Shown here: in pieces, positions 22,107 to 35,472 of the stretch
How the letters are laid out: each line of letters begins with the position of its first letter
How positions within the stretch are numbered: position 1 is the stretch's first letter
Source of the DNA: Anaeromyces robustus
Lineage: Eukaryota > Neocallimastigomycota > Neocallimastigomycetes > Neocallimastigales > Neocallimastigaceae
NCBI GenBank assembly: GCA_002104895.1
Contig: MCFG01000096.1
Coordinates: 1-62,500, forward strand
Direction of reading: 5' to 3'
Length of the DNA stretch: 62,500 bases
Program-made: the position numbers and the translations under genes
The notes under the pieces: model-generated
The model's input: only the letters and a program-made list of their open reading frames with translations
Told to the model about the DNA's origin: nothing
Database searches by the model: none

Positions 22107-23973
22107 AGTAAAATAAAATAAATAGTAAAGTAGAATAAGTCATAAATAAAATAAAATAAAATATAATATAATACAATTAATAATTTAGTTATAGATATAT
22201 TAACGAATTTTAATAAAATTAAATAATAATCACATTCAAAAATAATATCATATATACAATATATTTATAATAAATATTTACAAATAACAGGGAATAGTTA
22301 ATTAAAATTTATTTCTTTTTTTTTTTTTTTCTCTTTATTTTTATTTTTATTAGATATACATCATTATTAATTAGAACATATGTAGATGATAATATTTTCC
22401 TTCATTGGTGTCCAGCTCCAAATTGTGAATATGCTGTTGAATGTAAAATTCATGATTCTGACTTACAAAGATTAGTACCAACTGTAAAATGTAAATGTGG
22501 TCATCAATTCTGTTTTGGTTGTGGTTTACCAGATCATCAACCATGTATTTGTTCATTAGTTGCAAAATGGTTAAATAAATGTAGAGATGATTCTGAAACT
22601 GCTAATTGGATTTCTGTAAATACTAAAGAATGTCCAAAATGTAAAGCTTCTATTGAAAAGAATGGTGGTTGTAATCATATGACTTGTAAGAAATGTAAAA
22701 ATGAATTCTGTTGGGTATGTATGGGTCCATGGTCAGAACATGGTAATCAATGGTATACTTGTAATAGATTTGAAGAAAAGACATCAGTTGATGCTCGTGA
22801 CTCACAATCAAGATCAAGAGCTAAATTAGAAAGGTATTATATTATTAATTATTATTATGTAATAGGAAATAAATATATATAAATATTTATATAAATATTT
22901 ATATAATATTTATAATTGAATAATTATAGAAATTGTATATGTTATAAAATATTATAAATTTTTAATATTATAATTATTTTATTATTACTTTTAATATCAT
23001 TCAATATTAATACTATTTAATTAATATTATATATTTTAAATATAATAATTTTTTTTTTTTTTAAAAAAAAAGATACCTCCACTACTATAATAGATATGCT
23101 AATCATGAACAAAGTGCAAAATTAGATACCGAATTATATGAAAAAACCGAAAGAAAGATGGAAAGAATGCAAAAATCTTCAGAATTATCATGGATTGAAG
23201 TTCAATTTTTAAAGGAAGCTGTTGAAACAGTTGTTCAATGCCGTAATACTTTAAAGTGGAGTAAGTAAAATAATAAAAAAAGAATATTTAATATAATTTA
23301 ATTTAATATAATTTAATTATGTATAAATGTGTATGTTAATAATAGTTATACATAATTAATATAATAGAATTATAAATTCTAATTAATTTATATTAATAAT
23401 TATCCTAATTATTAAATTATTAATCAAAATCATAAATATTGTATATAAATATTTTTCTTTTCTTTTCTTTATTTTTTTTTTTTTTTTAAAAAAAAAAAAA
23501 CATAATAAATAGCTTACAGTTTTGCATTCTATCTTCAAAAAGATAATCAAACCACTTTATTCGAAGATAATCAACGTGATCTTGAAATGGCTGTTGAACA
23601 ATTATCAGAATTATTAGAAGAAGAAATTAAACCAAATAGAATAGCTGAATTAAAACAAAGAGTAGTAGATAAAAGTATATATGTTAAACATAGAAGAGAA
23701 ATTTTATTAGAAGATACTGCCCAAGGTTTAAAAGGTAATTTATAAAAAAATATTAAATTTTATTATATATATTAATTGTAATATATTAATTATATATTAA
23801 ATATATGAGAAAAAAAAATTTTTTTTAAAGTTATTAATTCATATGATATATAATATACTAATTTTTTTTATTAATTAATTTTTTTTTATTATTTTTTATT
23901 TATAAATATTTTTATAATATTTTTAAAAACTAATAATTATTTAGAATCTCGTTGGGTATTTATTGACCCATAG
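21304..23973 (+). CDS. Ariadne-class RBR E3 ubiquitin ligase
   Basis: Transfers ubiquitin from an E2 to substrates through a thioester on the ligase. Exons: 21304-21908, 22354-22833, 23073-23260, 23513-23734, 23945-23973, giving 507 residues, close to HHARI/ARI1 length. The order is the Ariadne order: acidic N-terminus with a duplicated DESGEDYLDE, a UBA-like helical region (about 55-110), RING1 from Cys131 (CCDIC...CGHRFCKDC), IBR (about 220-270: HWCPAPNC, CKCGHQFCFGC), RING2/Rcat (CPKCKASIEKNGGCNHM) with the catalytic Cys308, and a C-terminal Ariadne domain ending ESRWVFIDP. Introns 1 to 4 keep phase exactly. The last exon encodes only nine residues plus stop. Exon 3 follows a T-run/A-run junction rather than a pyrimidine tract. 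Ariadne subtype is confident; the specific orthologue is not. Confidence 0.94.
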
Positions 23974-24352
23974 ATTATTTATATATAATAAATATATACA
24001 TACATTATTCATATATATATATGTATATATATATAAAATCAAAAAATATTAACATTCATTAATCGAAAATAAATAAATAAATAAATAAAACAAGTAAATT
24101 ATTATTATTATTGATATATTATCATATGTAAAGATATCAACTAATACTATATATCATATTTTCTTTTTTTTAAAAAAAAAAAATAAAAATCAAAACAAAA
24201 ATAATAAAAATGTATTTAAAAAAGAGTAATATTTATGAAATATTTATTATTTTTAATAAATATGATAATAATATAAAAGATAAAACTAAAATAAAATAAA
24301 TTACATAATAATAACACATAAAATAATTATTAATCATTAAATCATTAATCAT

Positions 24353-24385
<33 letters not shown>

Positions 24386-25145
24386 TTAAAAAAATAAAAA
24401 AAGATCATTTTAACCATTTTAAATCATATAAAATTATAAAGAATATAAACAATATTAATTAATATTAATAATAATAATGAAAAAAAAATAAAATAAAAAA
24501 AAATTAAATGAAATAAAAATATAAAATATAAAATATAAAAAATATAAAAAATAAAAAAATAAAAAAATAAAAAATAAAAAAATAAAAAAAATAAAAATAA
24601 AAATAAAAAATAAAAATAAAAAAAATAAAATAAAATAAAATAATGAGTTTGATGATCATTATTTATTTATTTGAAATATATATATAAATACTGTTATAAT
24701 TATTTTTATAATTATGACAAAAAAAAAAAAAAAAACTTTATATAAAGTACATAATATTTTAAACACAACATTTACATTTATTATAATTTTTTTCTTATTC
24801 AATTTATTATTTTATTTTATTTTATTTTGTTTTATTTTCTTTTCATTTTTCTTTTTATTATTTTAATATCTTTTTTTTATCTTTTTATTATCTATATTTT
24901 TACAATGTATTTTTTTTATACCTAATCATATTTTTGTAGTTAATTATTAATAAATATTTCTAATTATTATTATTATATTTTATTATTATAATTTTTTTTC
25001 TTTTTTTTTTTTTTTACAAAATTTTTATCCTTGGCCAAAGCTATTATAATTATAATAATTTAATATATATATATAAATAAATAGAATTTTAATTATGATG
25101 AATTTTTATTATTATTCTTATTTTTAAATATAAGATAATTAAATA
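23974..25145. other. convergent intergenic stretch
   Basis: Lies between the 3' ends of the RBR ligase (+) and the IMP-type peptidase (-). It is made of A/T microsatellites, including an AAT run near 24355-24384 and an A-rich AAAAAT/AAAAT tract at about 24530-24640. No coding signal is visible. Confidence 0.7.
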
Positions 25146-26574
25146 TTAATATTGTACTACCTTAAATCGTACTATTCCATCAATATCTTTTATTGGTACA
25201 GGTCCATAATCTCTAGAATCAACAGAATCATAGATATTATCACCTTGTAACCATACATGCCCTTCAGGAACCTTTATTTATTTATTTATTTATTTATTTT
25301 TTATTAGATTTATTAAAATATAAATTATATAAATTTTAGTTATAACAGTAATATAAATAAAGAATAAAAATAATAATAATACTAATTGTAGTATTATTAA
25401 AACTTTATATATCTTATTATATATATGCATATATCATATGTATATAATTTAATATACAATATAATATTGCTTTAAAATATAATTTTATATGTAAAAAAAA
25501 AAATAAAAAATAAAAAAAAAAATAAAAAATCATTTACTTGAATTTTATATTCCTTAATATATGAAACTAAATTTCCATTTAAAAAGTCATCCATAATAAA
25601 TGGAACGATAATTATATCACCAGGTTCACCAACAATTCTTTTACAAACTTTATAATTATTTTTTGACTCATAATTTGGAAAAAATAATTTTTGTGGTTTT
25701 GCTATAACAATTTTTCCTTTACGATATTTTTTTTTAGAAGCTAATTTATCAATAAATATATAATCACCAGATTGAGATAAAGTTGGTAACATTGATGGAC
25801 CTTCACTCTTTTTTTTTTTTTTTTTTTTAATTATATATATTAATTATTATTTATATATATGATATATAATAACAATAATAACATTAATAATAATGGTATT
25901 GAAATGAAAAAAAAAAAAAAAAGGAATGAAATGTAAAAGACATATAATTAAATTTTAAGAAATTCAAATTAATATTTAAGAGAAAAATATATTAAAACAA
26001 ATTTAAATTATGTTATTTATATTGAATTAAATAAAAAAAAATAATATATTAAAAATAATTTAACAACAATAACAAAACTATAATAGTAATAATAATAATA
26101 GTAATAATAAATATATACAGCTGAAATTTCAAAAACGCATTCATGGATAAAACATAAAAATATTAATGATTTTATATAGTGAATAATTATATCTTGTATT
26201 GTATTTTTCTTGTTATAATTATTATTATTTTCGTCACTATCATCTTGATAATTATAATTTTGTTGGTTATTTTCATATTCATTACGATAGTTTATATTGG
26301 AATGAAAATGGGCATATTGTTGAATATTATTTTTAAAATTTATGAAATTTAATTTATTTGTCAAATGACAATTATTGGTAGTAGTAATTATTTGAGAATT
26401 AGAATTTTTGAAAAGATTAATATTATGAAAAGGAGATAACTTATTTTTATTATTATTTACAATAAAAGCATTATTTAAAAAAATATTCCCTTTATTTAGA
26501 ATAAAAGGTTTTATAATATTATTAGTATTTATATATTTTGTAGACCTAAAATTTATATTTTTTATAAAAATCAT
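25146..26574 (-). CDS. IMP1: inner-membrane signal peptidase, IMP1-type (S26 family)
   Basis: Cleaves sorting peptides from proteins at the outer face of the inner membrane of mitochondria or mitochondrion-derived organelles. Exons on the minus strand: 26574-26119, 25807-25538, 25271-25146, giving 283 residues, all junctions in phase 0. Catalytic Ser157 is in [10 protein letters not shown] and the general-base Lys208 in [10 protein letters not shown]. The final block, [20 protein letters not shown], is the typical S26 box. A hydrophobic segment ([21 protein letters not shown]) precedes the serine, as expected for the membrane anchor. The N-terminal ~110 residues are Asn/Lys-rich and longer than in yeast. 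An in-frame ATG at 26646 exists, but the 24 residues it adds come from A/T-run sequence, so 26574 is preferred. IMP1 rather than IMP2 rests on the EGPSMLPT context. If the host is a gut fungus, the site would be the hydrogenosome. Confidence 0.88.
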
Positions 26575-27130
26575 TTTTATATATAACAAATAATTATTTT
26601 TTTTTTTTTTAAAAAAAAATAATAAAAAATAATTTTTTATTATCATTTATTTTTTATATTGTATATTATATATATAAATTATATCTTAATTAAAATATAT
26701 AAAATGAAAAAAAAATTTTTTTTCAACTTTTTTTTAAAAAAAAAAGATAATATTAATAGCATTTATTAATTTTTTAATTTTTTTTTTATAATTTTTTTTT
26801 TTTTTAAAAAAGATTATATAATTAATATATAAATAAAGATATAAAATATATTTGTAAAAATGGAATAGTAAAAGATATAGAGAATTATATATAATATTTC
26901 TTTTTCTTTTTAATAATAATAATGTCATTATTCAAAACTAAATTCAAATTTAGAGTTATTGTATTTAAATATAAAATTCTATATATATATTTATAATACA
27001 ATTACATATATACATAATATAATATGTAAATATTATATATATATTTAATAAATATAAGATATAATTATTATCTTAAATATATATATATATATATATTTTA
27101 TATAATTTTGTTATTATTATTATTTATTTG

Positions 27131-27410
27131 TTATTTATTTAATGAATTTTCTGAACTTAGATCTGAAGATGAAAATGGTGATGATTCTAATGATGATTCA
27201 GCAGAAGAATTTGTAATTGATATAACTGATGTTAATATAATTGAATCAGTAGAATCTGAATTTGAATAAGAAAGTGATATACATGAATCATTAGTATCTC
27301 CATTATATTTATCAGAATTTGGTTTAGGATTATTATATTGATATTCCTGATGATGAATATTTATATCATTTTGATTAAGATCATTATTATTATCAATATT
27401 ATCATTATTA

Positions 27411-27441
<31 letters not shown>

Positions 27442-30384
27442 TACTATAATAACTATTAATATTATTATTATTGTTATTATTATTGTTTTCATTATTATAT
27501 TGTGTATTATTATAATTATAATTAGAACTATAGTTATGATGGATATAATTATTATTATTATTATTATTGGTATCATGACGATTATTTAATGAGGATTTAT
27601 TTAATCTTTGAAAAAATTCATTATAATATAATGAATCTTTTTCTTGAACTTGACTTGATGAACTTTGATTTTGATTTTGATTTGATAGGGAATCATTATA
27701 ATTATAATCATAATAATCTAAAGGTTCACTATATAATTTTAAGGAGTAATTTGTATTTTTATTATTATTACTACTATTATTATTATAATAATTAGAATAA
27801 TCTTCTATATTGATATTGGAATTTTTGGTTGTATTATAATTAGATGCATTATTTATTGTATTTTTTATATAATTTCTATAACTGGTATCTTTATTAATAA
27901 TATTATTATTATTATCATTATTATTATTATTATCATTATTATTATTATTATCATTATTATTATTATTTCCATGGTTATCATTCATATTATTATAATTATT
28001 AATAATATTATTATTATTGTTATTATTATTGTTGGTATTGTTGCTATTGCTATTATTATTGTTGTTGGTGTTGTTGGTGTTGTTGTTATTGTTATTGTTA
28101 CTATTATTATTATTAGACATATTTTTCTTTTGGGTATGATTCATTATAGAAGCAACATAAGGATTTCTTGGCATTAAATTGATACGTGGTATATAGGAAT
28201 TGGAACTTTGGGTTTGAAAATATTTATTATATTTATAACTGGTAGTTTGACGAAAGAATGGATGTTTTAAAGCTTCTTCTGGTTTTATTCTTTTTTCAGG
28301 ATCATAATTTAACATATTTTCAATTAAATCTTTAAAACGTATATAATCAGTTACAGAAGGTATAACAATATTACTACTACTATTACTATTACTATTATTA
28401 TTATTATTATCATTTTCTTCTAAAGTTTGCTTTTTTAATTGTTTAGCATTTTCTCTTGTTTTATCCATTTTTGTTTTAATAATTTCCCATATCGTTCTTT
28501 TAGGTCTTACCATATGTTTTGATCCAATTTGATATCTTCCATTTTGAGTTTTAACTAAAATTTTTTTCAATTTACTTACAGGAGTTTTATCAATCATATG
28601 TTGAGGGGGTGGACCTAAAATTCGAGATATAGCATAAATTTGATCATGTTCATCACATCCATTAAATAAAGGTTCTCCTGTTAATAATTCCATTAAAGTA
28701 CAACCTAAACTCCACATATCAATAGCTGTAGAATAAGGATGATTTAAAAGAACTTCTGGTGATCGATAAAATCGACTTTGAATATAAGTATAAGTTCTTT
28801 CATCATAAAAACATGAACTACCAAAATCAATTAATTGTAATTTATCTGAATCTTTATTACAAAGTAAAACATTTTCTGGTTTTAAATCACAATGGATAAT
28901 ATTAATATCAGGATCCGAAAGAAATTTTAAAGCAATTAATAATTGATAAGCATATTTTCTAATCGTTTCAAGAGGAATACCATTAAAATGGGTTTCCTTT
29001 TCTAATTCATATAAATTATGATATAACATATCATAAACTAAACATAAATGATGATGCCAAACAAAATATCTTCTTAACTTTACTACATTATATTTATCTT
29101 CTGGATCATGAGAATTTAAAAAATCTAATATTTTAATTTCAATTTGAGCTTGACTATAAAATGAAGATTTATTTTTAATAATTTTTACTGCATAATTTTT
29201 TTTAGTACTAATATCAATAGTAGATACAACTAATCCAAAAGAACCTTTACCTACTTGATTTAATACATAATAACGATCATCAATTAATTCATGTTCTACT
29301 ACTATATAATCATTATTTTCATCATCATATCCTTTATTCTTAACTCCTAATCTTTTTACAAGTTTTGCTTTTTCTATATTCCTCATAATTTGTTCATTAT
29401 ATTTTTCTTCTTCTGTTTTTGGTCTTAAGTCTTTTGTAGATTTAAAATAAGTATAACCTTTACTTTTTCCTATAACTTTATTATTATTATTATTATAAAT
29501 AATTATTAAATTTAATATCATTATTCTTATTATTATAATTTTTATAGATTTTTGTTGAAGTATTACCTTTATCATTATAATTATTATTAAAATTATTAGT
29601 ATTTATATTAGAATAATAATAATTATTGGTATTATTATAATTATATTTATTATTATTGTTATTATTATTATCGTTGTTGTTGTTGTTATTATTGTTATTG
29701 TTGTTGTTTGAAATAGTATTGTTAATTAAATAGCTTGAATCATATACATTTAAATTTTTATTGGATATATTTTTATTTTCAATATAAGATTTTTTATCTT
29801 GATCTTGTACAGTAGTTGTATTAGATACATTATTAAAATTATTATTGTTATTATTATTACTATTTGAATTATATTGCTTATTATTATCAGATATATGATA
29901 ATCATCCTACAAATTATTTTTTTAATATCATTATATTAATAGATATAAATATAGATAAAAAAAAAAGTATTGATTAATTTTAAATTTTTTTTAATATTAT
30001 AAGAAATCAAAAATAAAATTTATATATATGTATATATATATATATAATTTATTACTTTAAAAGATTTAAATTCTTTAATATTATTATAGGTATTATTTAA
30101 ATCTACTGTTAATTTTGATATGATACTTTTTTTATGATTTGGTTTTATGTTATTGTTATGATAATTATTTATATTATTGTTATTATTATTATTATTGATA
30201 TTAGAATTTGTATTTACTATAGAATCAATATAATTTGATTTATTGTATATATTTACATTTCTATTATAATTTGAATTTTTATTTATAGTTTCATATTTTA
30301 TATTATTATTTTTATAAGACTTCCGGTAATCATTAATATTTGAATTATATTTAGTATTTACATAATTTTGAGATTTTTGGCTAA

Positions 30385-30432
<48 letters not shown>

Positions 30433-32405
30433 GATAAGAATTGCTTATATTTAATGAATTATTATATTTTATATTGGAAATATTATTTTCAATATTATTT
30501 ATTTTATTATTTGTATTATTATTATTATTATTATTATTATTAGTAGTAGTAGTAGTTGTTGTTGTTGTGGTGGTGGTATTATTCATTTTACCATTTATTT
30601 CAAAGTATGTTTTGGTATAATTGGTATTACTGTTATTGCTTATATTTAATAAGTTAGTAGTATTATTATTTGTGTAATTTATATAGGAATTTTTATTTTT
30701 AAAATTATAGGTATTATAATTTGATCTATATGGTTTATTATTGTAACTTTGATTTGAATATATATAATTATTTAGTAATGGTTCATTATTATTACTTTTC
30801 TTATAATCATCTACTAATATTTAATAAAAAAAAACAATATAATTAATTAATTATTTATTTATTATTAATATTTTATTTAAAAAAAAAAAAATAGAAATAT
30901 AAATTTCAGTAAAAGTTCATATATTTATATAATTTATAATTTTTATAATTTATAATTTATAATTTATAATTATATATATATAATTACATACATTGTTTAT
31001 TAGCATTATTTGGTATACTTTTTGGTTTTACAAATTCTTGATATTTAGTATTAGTATTAATATTAGTAGTTTGTTTATTAATTAAATTTTCTTTTGAATT
31101 ATTATTATCATCATTATATATATTATTTTTACTTTCTATTGTATGATATTCTGGTACATTTATTTCTACTTGAGTTCCTTTTGGTGATTTTTCATAATCT
31201 TCTTGGGTATTACTTATAGGAATATATGATTTATAGTTATTATTATTATTACTACTATTATTATTGTTGTTGTTATTATTTAGTCTATTAATATTATTAG
31301 TTTGATATTTTGTCTTATTTAAGGTGAAATATTTTTTTTCGTTTGGTGGATTATTTTCAGTAATTGTAACAGTAGTATCACTAGAATTTGAAACTACTAT
31401 AATATCAGAATTTGGTTCTGTTTTTGGATTTTCAATAGTACATTCATCTAATTAATTATTTTTTTTTATAATAATTAATTTGATGAAGTATTTGTTATCA
31501 TTATTAAATTTTAGAATTATATATAAATAAAATATGAAAAATTAACAAAAAAAAAAAATTATTTGAAAAAAAAAAAAAAAATATAAAATTATTAAAAATA
31601 GATAAATATATACCATTTAAAGAAGAAGAACTTTCTTTAGAAGGAAATGTATTATTATTATTATGTAAATCTTTTTTTAAAGAATCTGTAATACTAGATT
31701 TATCATTAAATAAAGTTTCTTTATTTAATGTTTTATGAGAAGCAATTTTATTATTCTTAATTTTGTTTACTAAATCTTCTTTATATTTTTGATATTCTTT
31801 AAATTCTTCACTATTATTAAATTTTAAATTGGAAGATTCATTTAAATATTTATTCATATGCGGAAAATTTTGTAATTGGTATAAAGAATTAAATGTTTCA
31901 TTAGTTTTTGTTGTTGTGGTTGTCGTAGCAGTATTCTTTTTTTCCATATTTTTTTCTGTATTTGTTTTATTTTCTTCTATAGTATTTTTTTCATTTGTTT
32001 CTATTATTTATTAATATATTATATCATATATTTTAATAATTTATATAATTTATTAATATATTAACATTTAATAAGAAATCATTAATATAAATATCATAAA
32101 ATATAGTAAAAATAAAAAAAAAAAAAAGAGATTTTTATAAAAGTTTAAAAAAGTAAGAAAAAAAAAAGACTTTTTATGTATTTAACTTTTATTTAATATA
32201 ATAAAATTTTAATTTTATATAATAACTTTATAATCCTATAAAGATATATATATATATATATATTTATAATTTTACCTGATAGATTATTACTTGAAGAAAG
32301 TGAAATAGCACTTGTCATTTTTTCAATTTTTTGTATAATATTATTAGTATTTGACAGCGCATCAACTGAATTTGATGACTGATTAACAGTATTAGATAGC
32401 ATCAT
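27131..32405 (-). CDS. DYRK1/minibrain-class dual-specificity protein kinase
   Basis: Phosphorylates Ser/Thr substrates after autophosphorylating its activation loop on tyrosine. Exons (minus): 32405-32276, 32000-31614, 31447-30992, 30813-30056, 29906-29567, 29469-27131, giving 1469 residues. Residues 1-690 are almost entirely Asn/Thr/Ser-rich and disordered. A DH-box-like stretch (KNKGYDDENNDYIV, about 734-747) precedes the kinase domain (about 757-1095): GKGSFGLVV, Lys786 in AVK, HCDLKPEN (Asp885), DFG (905-907), and YTYIQSRFYRSPEV with the activation-loop Tyr919. The HCD motif and Y-x-Y loop are DYRK hallmarks; the DH box points to the DYRK1 class rather than Pom1 or Yak1. A Asn/Ser-rich tail of ~370 residues follows. 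The 97-bp fifth intron is needed because the two flanking frames differ. ATG 32405 is used; 32402 is an equally possible second Met. Confidence 0.9.

Positions 32406-35472
<3,067 letters not shown>

Noticed and set aside
26575-26646. Upstream ATG of the IMP-type peptidase
   Set aside because: In frame, but the added residues are coded by T/A runs (FLLFFFKKKKNN); kept only as an alternative start.
27338-28177. Plus-strand Ile/Val-rich frames opposite the DYRK gene
   Set aside because: Reverse complements of the AAT/AAC codon runs that encode Asn tracts on the minus strand.
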